From: Rhodomicrobium sp.
Lineage (GTDB): Bacteria > Pseudomonadota > Alphaproteobacteria > Rhizobiales > HXMU1428-3
NCBI GenBank assembly: GCA_021604665.1
Contig: BQJK01000003.1
Coordinates: 1-64,000, forward strand
Direction of reading: 5' to 3'
DNA: 64,000 nucleotides
The stretch's first letter is position 1, and every line of letters begins with the position of its first letter. This document shows, in pieces, positions 27,761 through 36,960 of this stretch. The notes under the pieces are model-generated. The model was not told where the DNA came from. It worked only from the letters and a program-made list of their open reading frames with translations, and searched no databases. The position numbers and the translations under genes were made by a program.

Positions 27761-30700
27761 ATGGCTTTCACGACACCGGCTTCTGACCTTTATGGGGTGC
27801 CTGGCGCTTCTAATGTGACAGCGGTGCTCGGGCCAACGAACACCGGCAAGACACATCTGGCAATTGAGCGCATGCTTGGCCATGATAGCGGCCTGATTGG
27901 CCTGCCTTTGCGGCTGCTTGCCCGCGAGGTCTATGACCGGATTGTCGCCCGCATCGGCCCGGCTGATGTTGCGCTGATTACTGGCGAAGAAAAAATCAAA
28001 CCTAAAAATGCACGCTATTGGGTCTCTACTGTGGAGGCAATGCCGCGTGAAATTGATGTGGATTTTGTCGCGATAGATGAGATCCAGTTGGCGGCTGACC
28101 CTGAGCGCGGCCATGTTTTCACCGATCGATTGTTTCATGCGCGCGGCAAACAGGAAACATTGCTTCTTGGCGCCGAGACGATGCGTACAGCGCTTTCAGC
28201 GCTTCTGCCAGGGGTGAACTTTATCTCACGGCCGCGGTTATCAAAGCTGAGCTATGCAGGGCCTAAGAAAATTTCACGCCTCCCCAGGCGCAGCGCAATT
28301 GTCGCTTTTTCTGCCAATGATGTTTACAGCATTGGTGAGTTGATCCGCCGGCAGCGCGGCGGGGCGGCTGTGGTGCTTGGAGCGCTAAGCCCGCGCACGC
28401 GCAATGCACAAGTTGAAATGTTCCAATCTGGTGAAGTTGATTTTCTGGTTGCGACTGATGCTATCGGCATGGGTCTCAACCTTGATGTTCACCATGTGGC
28501 ATTTGCGGGCAATAGAAAATTTGATGGTGCCGCGCACCGGGAGCTCTTTCCGGCGGAAGCGGCGCAAATTGCCGGGCGCGCCGGGCGCCATATTAAGGAT
28601 GGCACTTTTGGTGTGACCGGGGATGTGCCGCCGTTTACACAAGAGCTGATTGATCGAATTGAAGATCATGATTTTGACCCGGTTGGCGCGCTGCAATGGC
28701 GGGCGCGCAGCCTCGATTTTGCGTCAGTGCCGCGTTTATTAAATTCTCTTAAGCAAGCGCCAGATAAGGCCTTTTTGATGAAAGCGCGGGATGCGGGGGA
28801 TGTGCTGGCCCTTGAAACGCTAGCAAGAGACACAGAAATTGAGCGCCGGGTGAGCGGGCCGCAAAATGTGCAACGCTTGTGGGATTGTTGCCAAATTCCT
28901 GATTATCGCAAAATTGGGGTTGGAGAACATACTGAACTTGTTAAACAGATCCATCAGTTTATCAGCTCAGATGAGGGGTATATTCCTGATGAGTGGATGC
29001 ATGCGCAAATAGACCAGCATGACCGGATTGATGGTGATATAGATACCATTGCCCAGCGCATTGCGCATATTAGAACATGGACGTTTGTTGCAAACCGGGT
29101 TGACTGGTTGCAAGATCCTGCCTATTGGCAAGAGCGAAGCCGTGAGATTGAGAATAATCTCTCTGATGCATTGCATCAGGGGCTGACGAAACGATTTGTA
29201 GACCGGCGCACCAGTTTGTTGATGAAACGGCTGCGTGACAGGGATGAACTTTTTGTCGAAATTGATGATGGCGGGCAACTCTATGTCGAAGATCATCTGG
29301 TCGGCAGCCTTTCAGGATTTCATTTCGTGCCGGATGATGAAACAACAGGGACTGACGGCCGGGCGACCCGGGCGGCAGCCGCAAAAGTATTGGTAAAAGA
29401 ATTGACGATGCGTTCTGAAAAACTGGTGGCGGCTGATCGCGCCGAATTTAGCTTCACTGAAGCTGGTGAAATCATTTGGCAAGAGGCTGTGATTGGTCGA
29501 TTGAGCAAAGGTGAAGTTATCCTCAAACCGCAAGCAACGCTTGTGGCGGATGAAAGCCTCTCTGGCCCCGCACGAGAAGACGCCCAGGCCAAGCTACAAA
29601 CCGTATGCGATGAGATTATTGCCGAGCGGCTCGCGCCTCTGGTGACGCTGGCCAATGCTGAGGAAATTTCCGGGCTTGCCAAGGGGGTTGCTTTCCAGCT
29701 TACCGAAACGCTTGGTATTTTATTACGGGAACCAGTGGCGCAAGATATTCGTGAGCTCGATCAGGATGCCCGCTCGCAGCTGCGTAAATATGGGGTGCGT
29801 TTTGGAGCGTTTAATATTTATTTTCCCCTCTTGTTAAAACCAGCTGCCACCGAGATTACTCGGCTGTTATGGCTATTGTTCCATGAAAAAATGGAAGAGG
29901 CCCAAAGCTGGGAGCTGCCACGTGCTGGCCTTACCTCTGCGCCAAGAGATGCTAAAATCGATAAAGCGTTTTACCGGGCATCCGGTTTTCACACTTGCGG
30001 CAACCGGGTTGTGCGGGTGGATATGCTGGAGCGGCTGGCGGATCAAATACGTGGTCTCGTTTCCTGGAGAACACCGAAAGCCCCCCCTAAGCCTGCAGAG
30101 AAAACAGCACCAAAAGCTGTTGTGAGTGAAGAGAGCGCCCCGCATTCTGAGAGTGGTGCTGTGACTGGTGCCGAGACTGATCGTGTAGCTGGTGCTGCGA
30201 AGACGCCTGAAACTGAGGCAACTCCTGAGGGGACTACGACCTCTGATGCTCCTGCGGCACAAGATGCTGAGACTGTGTCTGCTGCCGAAGTGACGGCTGA
30301 GCCGACAAAAACGGAAGCCGCGAAAAAGCCCGTTCAGAAAAAATCGGCGAAAGCGCCCGCAGATGAAGCGCCGCAAGGGGCGACCGGTGATGGCGGCTTT
30401 ATTATGGTGCCTGATATGATGTCTATTATGGGGTGCTCTGCTGATGAGCTTGCTGAAGTGCTAGAAGCACTTGGCTTCCGCCGGACTGTGAAGCGGGTTA
30501 AAGATGATACGGCAACGCCCCCCCTAGGCGCTGACAAACCAGCTGATACTCCCGATGCTGCTATGGCTGCCACAAAGGATACCGCCTCGGTCGAGGCCCC
30601 TGCAGCGGTGGAAGCTGCGGCAACAGAGAGCGTTGCTGGTGATAAGGCTGAGGTTAAGACTGAAGTTAAGGCTGAGGCTGAAAGTGCCGACGCAACAGTT

Positions 30701-31009
30701 TCCGAAAACCGCGAAGCGGTGGGTGCTGATGATGAGTTTAAGGAAATAATTATCTGGCGGCCAGCGCGGCGCAATGCCAAGGGGCGGCCGGCCCATAACC
30801 AACAAGGCCGCAGCAAGAAGCATAGCAAAGGTCAACATGGGAAACCCCATAAGGGCGCGCGCAATGGCAGCGGGCCGAAGGGTGGTAAAAAAGCCGGCGC
30901 CCCCCGCCATAATGGGCCGCGCAAGCCAATTGATAAGCCAATTGATCCTGATAGCCCCTTTGCGAAATTGCAGGCACTTAAAGCGCAAATTGAAAATAAG
31001 GCCGGGTAG
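27761..31009 (+). CDS. Suv3/SUPV3L1-like RNA helicase with long disordered C-terminal region
   Basis: 1082 residues. Two RecA-like domains: Walker A GPTNTGKT (24-31) and DEIQ at 106-109 (in place of DEAD), then motif VI region AAQIAGRAGRH. This is the mitochondrial Suv3-type family that occurs widely in alphaproteobacteria. After about residue 770 there is a long Ala/Glu/Thr/Pro-rich linker, a conserved block with GGFIMVPDMMSIMGCSADEL, another low-complexity stretch, and a basic tail rich in Lys, Gly and His. Role in RNA turnover is inferred from family; the exact bacterial substrate is not established to my knowledge. First of the helicase, S4, fdxA, carD series. Confidence 0.9.
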   Translation: MAFTTPASDLYGVPGASNVTAVLGPTNTGKTHLAIERMLGHDSGLIGLPLRLLAREVYDRIVARIGPADVALITGEEKIKPKNARYWVSTVEAMPREIDVDFVAIDEIQLAADPERGHVFTDRLFHARGKQETLLLGAETMRTALSALLPGVNFISRPRLSKLSYAGPKKISRLPRRSAIVAFSANDVYSIGELIRRQRGGAAVVLGALSPRTRNAQVEMFQSGEVDFLVATDAIGMGLNLDVHHVAFAGNRKFDGAAHRELFPAEAAQIAGRAGRHIKDGTFGVTGDVPPFTQELIDRIEDHDFDPVGALQWRARSLDFASVPRLLNSLKQAPDKAFLMKARDAGDVLALETLARDTEIERRVSGPQNVQRLWDCCQIPDYRKIGVGEHTELVKQIHQFISSDEGYIPDEWMHAQIDQHDRIDGDIDTIAQRIAHIRTWTFVANRVDWLQDPAYWQERSREIENNLSDALHQGLTKRFVDRRTSLLMKRLRDRDELFVEIDDGGQLYVEDHLVGSLSGFHFVPDDETTGTDGRATRAAAAKVLVKELTMRSEKLVAADRAEFSFTEAGEIIWQEAVIGRLSKGEVILKPQATLVADESLSGPAREDAQAKLQTVCDEIIAERLAPLVTLANAEEISGLAKGVAFQLTETLGILLREPVAQDIRELDQDARSQLRKYGVRFGAFNIYFPLLLKPAATEITRLLWLLFHEKMEEAQSWELPRAGLTSAPRDAKIDKAFYRASGFHTCGNRVVRVDMLERLADQIRGLVSWRTPKAPPKPAEKTAPKAVVSEESAPHSESGAVTGAETDRVAGAAKTPETEATPEGTTTSDAPAAQDAETVSAAEVTAEPTKTEAAKKPVQKKSAKAPADEAPQGATGDGGFIMVPDMMSIMGCSADELAEVLEALGFRRTVKRVKDDTATPPLGADKPADTPDAAMAATKDTASVEAPAAVEAAATESVAGDKAEVKTEVKAEAESADATVSENREAVGADDEFKEIIIWRPARRNAKGRPAHNQQGRSKKHSKGQHGKPHKGARNGSGPKGGKKAGAPRHNGPRKPIDKPIDPDSPFAKLQALKAQIENKAG

Positions 31010-31074
31010 GTCCGGTGGTAGATATCTGGCTGAATGGATGGGCTGCGCATTAATTGCAGCATGATCGAGGTGGC

Positions 31075-31473
31075 ATGGTAAAAACAAATGCAGGGCGGCG
31101 GGTTGATCAATGGCTTTTTTTTGCACGGCTTTGCAAATCCAGAAGCCTGGCCGGGCGGCTTGTTGAGGCGGGGAAGATCCGCATTAACCGTGAGAAGACC
31201 AACAAACCCGCGCAGCTTGTGCATGAGGGGGATGTGATCACCGCTATGCTGAACAGGCAGGTGCGGGTGATTGAGGTGGTCGCCCTGGGCACACGGCGCG
31301 GGCCAGCCGCTGAAGCTGTGACACTTTATAACGATAAAACACCCGTAACCCCCAGCGCGAAAAAATCTCCTGCAATTACTGCATTTACGCCAACTCGTCC
31401 TAAGGGAATGGGCAGACCGACGAAAAAAGATCGCCGTAAGATGGATTCTTTGAAACCTCATCCTGATTTTTAA
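31075..31473 (+). CDS. S4-domain RNA-binding protein (HslR-like)
   Basis: 132 residues from the ATG at 31075, which has GAGG just upstream. The S4 domain (about 6-70) shows RRVDQWLFFARLCKSRSLA and VEAGKIRINREK. The C-terminal tail is Lys/Arg/Pro-rich. The nearest known relative is the heat-shock protein Hsp15 (HslR), which binds 50S subunits with stalled nascent chains. It follows the helicase by 65 bases and probably shares its transcript. Confidence 0.88.
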   Translation: MVKTNAGRRVDQWLFFARLCKSRSLAGRLVEAGKIRINREKTNKPAQLVHEGDVITAMLNRQVRVIEVVALGTRRGPAAEAVTLYNDKTPVTPSAKKSPAITAFTPTRPKGMGRPTKKDRRKMDSLKPHPDF

Positions 31474-31684
31474 GGCGTATATTGTAAAACTATTCTATAG
31501 AGGTTGCTTGTGCTCTTTAGAGGAATGGTTTAGAGCATATCCCAACGCAATCAGGTCTCAGAAACACACATTTCTATTGCTGGCGGTCGTGGTATATGAT
31601 AACTGCCCGCCAAGCCCTGACGGCCTTATTCAAGCAGTTTAAGACGGAAAGAACGGCATAGCCGTTCGAATATTGAGGCAGACT

Positions 31685-32023
31685 ATGACGTATATTGTCG
31701 ATGATAAATGCATTAAATGTAAGCATACTGATTGTGTTGAGGTGTGCCCGGTGGATTGCTTCTATGAGGGCGAAAATATGCTCGTGATTCATCCCGATGA
31801 ATGCATTGACTGTGGTGTATGTGAACCTGAGTGCCCGGTTGACGCGATTAAAGCAGATACTGAGCCTGGTATTGAAAAATGGCTTGATATTAACCGCGAA
31901 TATTCCGAAACCTGGCCAAATATCACTTTGAAAAAAGATGCACCGGCTGATGCGGAAAAATTCGCTGAAGAAGAAAATAAGTTCGAGAAATATTTCTCTG
32001 CTGAGCCTGGCGAGGGCGATTAA
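31685..32023 (+). CDS. fdxA: Seven-iron ferredoxin FdxA
   Basis: 112 residues from the ATG at 31685. Cysteine spacing matches the Azotobacter ferredoxin I type: Cys9, Cys17 and Cys50 for a [3Fe-4S] cluster and Cys21, Cys40, Cys43 and Cys46 for a [4Fe-4S] cluster, with spare Cys12 and Cys25. The C-terminal half ([12 protein letters not shown]) is the conserved extension of this family. A small electron carrier in the cytoplasm. Upstream gap 31474-31684 shows no other gene. Confidence 0.95.
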   Translation: MTYIVDDKCIKCKHTDCVEVCPVDCFYEGENMLVIHPDECIDCGVCEPECPVDAIKADTEPGIEKWLDINREYSETWPNITLKKDAPADAEKFAEEENKFEKYFSAEPGEGD

Positions 32024-32512
32024 GCCTTTCCGTCGTTTCCCGGCCCATAAGATTACCCCACCCTCATCAGCCCCTCCTATGACGGGGCTAATGAGGCGTG
32101 GCTATGCCTCTCAGCTCCATAGCCCTTTTGTGAGCCCCCCTGTTTACTGGCTCTCTAGTACTGGCCCTCTAGTACTGGCCTTCTAGTACCGGTCCTCTAG
32201 TAATGGCCCAATAAGCGTATCCCCTCCAAATTAACCACACAGCGTTATAATTACCGTTTTTAGCGCCGCAAGCTTATGATATAGCTGATTTATTGAGTTT
32301 AGAGGCTGATCTTGCTTTTTTGAGCTGGCTTGACGCTTGAGCTAGTCTTTAAACAAGGGCTTTTGTTACTGGCTATTTTCGGTGCCTTTAAGGTGTTAGT
32401 GTCGTTTTGTGCCGCCCAGAAATTCGGGCCCTTACGGATGTTGGGCTCTTAATTGCCATCTATTCTCAGATGGTAGGTTAGGGTCATTGTGTAGAGTGGA
32501 GTTGTGTTTGTT
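32024..32512. other. Gap after fdxA
   Basis: About 490 bases with no gene. The tandem repeat at 32153-32208 is the only structure seen; the rest is low-complexity and AT-rich. Confidence 0.4.
32153..32208. repeat. Four tandem copies of a 14-bp repeat
   Basis: CTCTAGTACTGGCC twice exactly, then TTCTAGTACCGGTC and CTCTAGTAATGGCC, head to tail with no gaps. Each unit carries CTAG, a tetranucleotide that is usually rare in proteobacteria. Not protein-coding in a conserved way; could be a replication slippage product. Confidence 0.8.
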
Positions 32513-33031
32513 ATGGGTTTTACCTGCTCAGTTGCCGCGTTGATTGGCTCTTTTAAAGCGGCTTCGGCCTTTATTCTGGCGCTACTTATTCTCAGTTTAT
32601 ATTCTGCTGTTCCCGCCGCTTCAAAAGCGGACAAGGAACTATTGACGATCATAAAAACCTCTTGCCAGAAAGCCTGCGTTGGGGGGCGGGGCAAAGAAGC
32701 GTTCTGTTCTTCCTACTGTCAATGTGTGAGCGGTGAAATTGAAAAGCGGTCAGACGCTACTGAGATTTCACAAATTTTGAAAACGCCAGCCCAACAAGAT
32801 GAAGTTATTCAAATATGTTCAGGGCAAACGGCTTTGGGTTTTTTTGATCAATCCTGCCGCGAAAAATGCGCCGGGGTGCCACGCTGCAACGCCTATTGCG
32901 GCTGCCTTTCAGATAAAATACAGGATGGGCGCAAACTTAAGCAAGTTGGTGCGTTTTTCATTGAGCTTGGCAAAAACCAATCTACGGCTGTGCAACGGCT
33001 GAAAGGCTATGAAGCCGCCTGTACCAAATAG
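32513..33031 (+). CDS. Secreted cysteine-rich protein with a duplicated module
   Basis: 172 residues from the ATG at 32513; a GTG three codons earlier is close to a GGAG. A signal segment (about 9-37) ends in VPAASKADK. The mature part carries two copies of a cysteine module: C-x3-C-x9-C-x3-C-x-C at about 50-70 and C-x3-C-x5-C-x3-C-x-C at about 112-128, each followed by a similar helix (CVSGEIEKRS and CLSDKIQDGR). Two more cysteines lie outside. This looks like an internal duplication of a disulfide or metal-binding helical hairpin. No family recognised. Stand-alone gene. Confidence 0.75.
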   Translation: MGFTCSVAALIGSFKAASAFILALLILSLYSAVPAASKADKELLTIIKTSCQKACVGGRGKEAFCSSYCQCVSGEIEKRSDATEISQILKTPAQQDEVIQICSGQTALGFFDQSCREKCAGVPRCNAYCGCLSDKIQDGRKLKQVGAFFIELGKNQSTAVQRLKGYEAACTK

Positions 33032-33788
33032 CATTGCTTGAATTGGCCAAGCTTCAGCTTGTTGTTCTGTTTGCAGTGGCACAGCACAGAGATTCGGTAA
33101 TTTACCCTATTTGGCATTAGGTTGATAAATAATTAACGTAATCGGCACTGCAACACTTTCAAATCCTTCTAAAATGTGTTATATTCGCAACTGGCTTAGA
33201 ATTTTTTGTCTGCTTTATCCCCGCTAATGCGCTGCGGGAGGATTAGCAGGCGGATATAGCTATGCAGCTAGGTATTTTAAGCTGAATGAAAGTTTAGTAG
33301 CGCGATGTGACTAATCGGGACTGTGACTTAACGGGACAGCGTTGCTTGTATAATTATATTTGATGTTTAGGGCTGAGTGGCGTGCGCTTTCAATTTAGCG
33401 CAATGGATGTCTCAGCTCTTATATTTTGAGCAGACTGTATTTTTAGCAGACCGTAGTACGAAATGCCCGAGATGACTTGGGCCAAAAAAACTTTGGTAAA
33501 GTTGGAGATGAAATCTTCGATTTTGCCACTATAAAATTTCTCTGGTTGGACTTATCTACCAGAGTTGAGGGAATTTAACGGGGTAGACGAGCGTTTGCAC
33601 TCAGCTGGGTGTTATTAAACAGCTGGATTGCGATCTGCTTTTGCCTTCCCTTTTTTGCAGTGCTTTGTTGTATCCCGGCTATTTTAGCAGAGATCATAGC
33701 TATTATTTGCCTGAGCAACGCGCTGGTTTCTTATCCCTCCCGGATTGGTGTTCGGGAGTTTATGATCTGAATTTGAAAGAGAGAGAGT
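33032..33788 (+). other. Long structured region upstream of carD
   Basis: 757 bases without a supported gene. A nested hairpin at 33372-33416 combines an outer GCTGAG/CTCAGC stem and an inner TGCGCT/AGCGCA stem. Another inverted repeat, GCTAAT/ATTAGC, lies near 33223-33247. A leader with structure or a small RNA is possible; nothing decisive. A 64-codon frame at 33641-33835 runs into carD and is not supported. Confidence 0.35.
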
Positions 33789-34376
33789 ATGGCTGCACGC
33801 AAAAAATCAGTTCAAAAAAATGGGTTTCGTGTTAACGAATATATCGTGTACCCCTCCCACGGGGTTGGCCGTATTATTGAAATTGAAACGCAAGAAGTTG
33901 CTGGTCTCAGCCTTGAATTATTCGTAATCGAATTTGAACAAGATAAAATGATCCTTCGGGTGCCGACGTCAAAATCTGAAAGCGTTGGCATGCGCAAGCT
34001 GGCTGAAGAAAATGTGGTCAAGAAAGCTTACACCACCCTTAAAGGCAAAGCCCGTATCAAACGCACTATGTGGTCGCGCCGTGCACAGGAATATGAAGCG
34101 AAGATCAACTCTGGTGATCTGATCTCTATTTCTGAAGTGGTCCGTGATCTTTACCGTTGTGATAGCCAGCCTGAGCAATCTTATTCAGAGCGCCAGCTTT
34201 TTGAAGCTGCGCTTGATCGCCTGGCCCGCGAAATCGCCGCGATTGAAAAACTGGATGAAGCCGGTGCCGTACAAAAGGTGACCGCTGTGCTCTCTAAAGC
34301 TGCGCAGGCAAATCGTGCTAAAGCGCTTGAAGCTGAAGAAGAAGGTGATAGCGATGGCCAAGAAGCCGCTGCTTAA
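33789..34376 (+). CDS. carD: CarD family transcription regulator (CdnL-type)
   Basis: 195 residues. The N-terminal RNA-polymerase-interacting domain has the typical EYIVYPSHGVGRIIEIETQE start and FEQDKMILRVPTSK, and the C-terminal helical DNA-binding part follows with KRTMWSRRAQEYEAKINSGDL. CarD/CdnL binds the RNA polymerase beta subunit and stabilises open complexes at rRNA and housekeeping promoters; in Caulobacter CdnL supports growth. Preceded by GAGAGAG. Its terminator follows at once. Confidence 0.94.
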   Translation: MAARKKSVQKNGFRVNEYIVYPSHGVGRIIEIETQEVAGLSLELFVIEFEQDKMILRVPTSKSESVGMRKLAEENVVKKAYTTLKGKARIKRTMWSRRAQEYEAKINSGDLISISEVVRDLYRCDSQPEQSYSERQLFEAALDRLAREIAAIEKLDEAGAVQKVTAVLSKAAQANRAKALEAEEEGDSDGQEAAA

Positions 34377-34409
34377 CTGCCGCTTCATTTGTTTCTAGAG
34401 TATTTTATA

Positions 34410-34436
34410 AAAGCCCGGCTGCTCAGCCGGGCTTTT
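34410..34436. terminator. Bidirectional terminator after carD
   Basis: AAAGCCCGGCT, loop GCTC, AGCCGGGCTTTT, followed by ATTTTTT. Its right arm overlaps the last bases of the convergent SNase-like gene. Confidence 0.85.
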
Positions 34437-35316
34437 ATTTTTTCTGCTCATCGAGCATGAGCATTTCTGGGGTTTCCAGCCGTATCATCGGCCCATTCCA
34501 ATGGTCTATCCAGCCGCGCATTATCAGATTTTTCCCAACCAGCTGTTTTAATTTTGGCCAGCGGCTGTCTTTACGGCGAAGCAGTCTACTTTCGATAATG
34601 GCTGTGAAGTCCTTTCGCCAGTTATCTGAAAAATTGAGATAGGTTAACCGGCTTTTTATGGCCACAGCTTTTAGCTGGCCTCGCACCAGGTGAAAGGACC
34701 CTTGCTTTAGGCTGTTTAGGGTTTGTAAATCGCTGGCCTCATGGATGATAAACGACCCGCCTTCTGCCCATTGGCCGCGTTTTTTCAGACGGGCTTTTCT
34801 CTCTGCTGCTAACAATATAGGGGCGCAGAGATAGCTGGTGGGGAGTGCGTAAACCAGGGCGCTGCCTTTTGCTACCAGGCTATGTTGCAGCCAGTTATCA
34901 TTTTCAGACGCTTCATTTGATTTTATGACCACTTGCCGTAAGAGACGTTTGTGCCGATCTTGCAACCGGCCAGAAGCGTGAAGTTCCAAGTTTTTGTTCT
35001 TTAACTGGTGATTGAGAATTTCTTTGTCACTCATTTTAGCAAGCTTAATATTCGCGAATAAAAGTTTGCGTTGGTCTTTCAGCTGAGCAACGAGATTTTC
35101 TGTACCGCTGGCACTGCTGTTTGGCGGGGTGATTAATTTTGCTATGGTTGCCGGCTCAGCTTCAGGGGCAAAACAGGTTTGTTGCGCTATGGAATTTTGA
35201 TCGGCCGCGGCGGTTCTCTTAATATGGGCGGGCATGAGTGACAGGGTGAGCATGATGTGGGATAGGATCAAAAGTCTTAATCTTAATCTAAGACTAAATT
35301 TTAAAAAGTTCATCAT
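34435..35316 (-). CDS. Exported SNase-like (thermonuclease family) protein
   Basis: 293 residues. The N-terminal hydrophobic segment after basic residues (about 13-30) indicates a signal or anchor. The central region has the SNase-like string WLQHSLVAKGSALVYALPT followed by a cysteine and AERKARLKKRGQWA, the typical end of that domain. The C-terminal 80 residues resemble an OB-type nucleic-acid-binding fold (GQLKAVAIKSRLTYLNFSDNW). The usual SNase catalytic Arg/Asp/Glu set is not clearly recoverable, so activity is uncertain. Convergent with carD, divergent from the GNAT gene. Confidence 0.68.
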   Translation of the reverse strand: MMNFLKFSLRLRLRLLILSHIMLTLSLMPAHIKRTAAADQNSIAQQTCFAPEAEPATIAKLITPPNSSASGTENLVAQLKDQRKLLFANIKLAKMSDKEILNHQLKNKNLELHASGRLQDRHKRLLRQVVIKSNEASENDNWLQHSLVAKGSALVYALPTSYLCAPILLAAERKARLKKRGQWAEGGSFIIHEASDLQTLNSLKQGSFHLVRGQLKAVAIKSRLTYLNFSDNWRKDFTAIIESRLLRRKDSRWPKLKQLVGKNLIMRGWIDHWNGPMIRLETPEMLMLDEQKK

Positions 35317-35388
35317 GCTGGGGTTCCCTGGTGCTAGAACTTTTATAGCAGAAGATTTCCTGATGCCGGGTGAGAAACGGGTTTCACT

Positions 35389-35976
35389 ATGGGATTGATA
35401 ATAAAGCCACTAACTGGGGCGGCAATGTCGCCATATCTGGATGATGTAGCACGATTGCGACTTTCTGTGTTTGCAGAATATCCCTACCTTTATGATGGTG
35501 ATCTTGAGTATGAGACTTGGTATCTAGCAAAATTCGCAAGCCTTGCCGGGGCGGTGCTAGTTGTGGCCCTTGATGGTGACAAGGTGATTGGGGCCGCGAC
35601 TGGCGCGCCGCTGTTGCATCAATTTGAGGAATTTTCAGCGCCGCTAATCAAGGCAGGGTATGATATTGACCAGCATTTTTACTGCGGCGAGTCTGTGTTG
35701 GTGCCGCCTTATCGCGGCCGGGGAATTGGGCATGAGTTTTTTAATTACCGCGAAGCACAAGCGGTGAGCCTTGGGCTGGCTTATTGCGGCTTTTTCTCAG
35801 TTATTCGCGCGGAGGATGACCCAAGGCGGCCTGATGGCTATCGCTCTCTGGATGGGTTTTGGAACAAGCGCGGTTATGAAAAACTTGACGGGGTTGTTGC
35901 TACTTTTCCCTGGAGAGAACAGGGGGAGAATTTTGAGCGGATGAACCAACTTTGTTATTGGATGCGCGCGCTATGA
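35389..35976 (+). CDS. GNAT family N-acetyltransferase
   Basis: 195 residues. The acetyl-CoA loop is VLVPPYRGRGIGHEF (about 104-118), with the preceding strand and following helix as expected for GNAT. Acceptor substrate unknown. The stop TGA shares bases with the ATG of the next gene (ATGA), so it is translationally coupled to the nitrilase-family protein; the two probably act on the same metabolite. Confidence 0.88.
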   Translation: MGLIIKPLTGAAMSPYLDDVARLRLSVFAEYPYLYDGDLEYETWYLAKFASLAGAVLVVALDGDKVIGAATGAPLLHQFEEFSAPLIKAGYDIDQHFYCGESVLVPPYRGRGIGHEFFNYREAQAVSLGLAYCGFFSVIRAEDDPRRPDGYRSLDGFWNKRGYEKLDGVVATFPWREQGENFERMNQLCYWMRAL

Positions 35977-36935
35977 GTTTTATTGCGGCGGCGGCCTCTT
36001 ACCCGATTGATACGTTGCTCACATTTGAGGCGCTTGAAGCGAAATGGCAAAGCTGGGTTGAGAGCGCGGTTGAAGCCGGGGCGGAGCTTCTCTGCTTTCC
36101 TGAATATGGGGCTATTGAAGCAGCGCTGGCTCATCTTACTCAAGGGGAGATGTTTCAAACTGATATTACACAAACGGATCAGCTCAGCCGGGCCAGTGAC
36201 CCTATGGGCCAGATTGAAATAATGGCTGTGTGTGAGGCGCGCTTGCTCTCATTTTGGCAGGGTATGGCGGTAAGATATGGGGTGCATATTCTCTCACCGG
36301 GGTTACCGCTAATGCAGGAGGCTGGGGCCCCGGTGAACCGGGCACATTTTATCACAGCTGAAGGGGCTACTGATTATCAGGATAAGATGATGCCAACCCC
36401 ATTTGAAAGAGAGATGTGGGGCATGGAAGCCGGTGCGCCGCTAAAGGTATTTGATACGCAGCTTGGGAAAATTGCCGTGCTGATCTGTTATGATTGTGAG
36501 TTCCCGCTCTTGGCGAGGGCCGCAATGGAAGCTGGGGCCAAAATTCTACTAGTGCCGAGTTGCACAGATAATGCCCAGGGCTATTGGCGGGTGCGCATTG
36601 GGGCTATGGCCCGTGCCCTTGAGGGGCAGTGTGTCGTTATCCAGTCAGCACTGATTGGGCATTGTGAGTGGTCCCCCTCGACAGATGTAAATTATGGTGC
36701 CGCAGGGATTTATGGGCCGCCTGACCTGGGCTTTCCTGAAACGGGCGTCATTGCTGGCGGGGCGTTAAATGAGCCAAACTGGGTGATGGCTGAGATTGAC
36801 CTAGATAAAATTGATCAGCTGCGCCGCGAGGGGGCGGTGCGCCCCTTTGACCATTGGCCAGAGCAAGTGGCCTCTTTAGGAGAGCAGGCTGCGGCTTTAG
36901 GAAAGGCGGCCACAGTTATCAGACTGAAGCGCTGA
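35973..36935 (+). CDS. Carbon-nitrogen hydrolase (nitrilase superfamily)
   Basis: 320 residues from the ATG at 35973; a TTG at 35952 is less likely. The catalytic triad is Glu44 (FPEYGA), Lys138 (DYQDKMMPTPFE) and Cys172 (ICYDCEFP). It hydrolyses amides, N-carbamoyl compounds or nitriles; the exact substrate cannot be told from sequence. The GNAT plus nitrilase pair overlaps by four bases, which hints at acylation followed by hydrolysis or an alternative modification of one compound. Confidence 0.9.
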   Translation: MSFIAAAASYPIDTLLTFEALEAKWQSWVESAVEAGAELLCFPEYGAIEAALAHLTQGEMFQTDITQTDQLSRASDPMGQIEIMAVCEARLLSFWQGMAVRYGVHILSPGLPLMQEAGAPVNRAHFITAEGATDYQDKMMPTPFEREMWGMEAGAPLKVFDTQLGKIAVLICYDCEFPLLARAAMEAGAKILLVPSCTDNAQGYWRVRIGAMARALEGQCVVIQSALIGHCEWSPSTDVNYGAAGIYGPPDLGFPETGVIAGGALNEPNWVMAEIDLDKIDQLRREGAVRPFDHWPEQVASLGEQAAALGKAATVIRLKR

Positions 36936-36960
36936 TAGGGATGCCGCCTCTGTTCTTGTC

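Noticed and set aside
33641-33835. 64-codon plus-strand frame before carD
   Set aside because: It runs into carD in another frame, with no family similarity.
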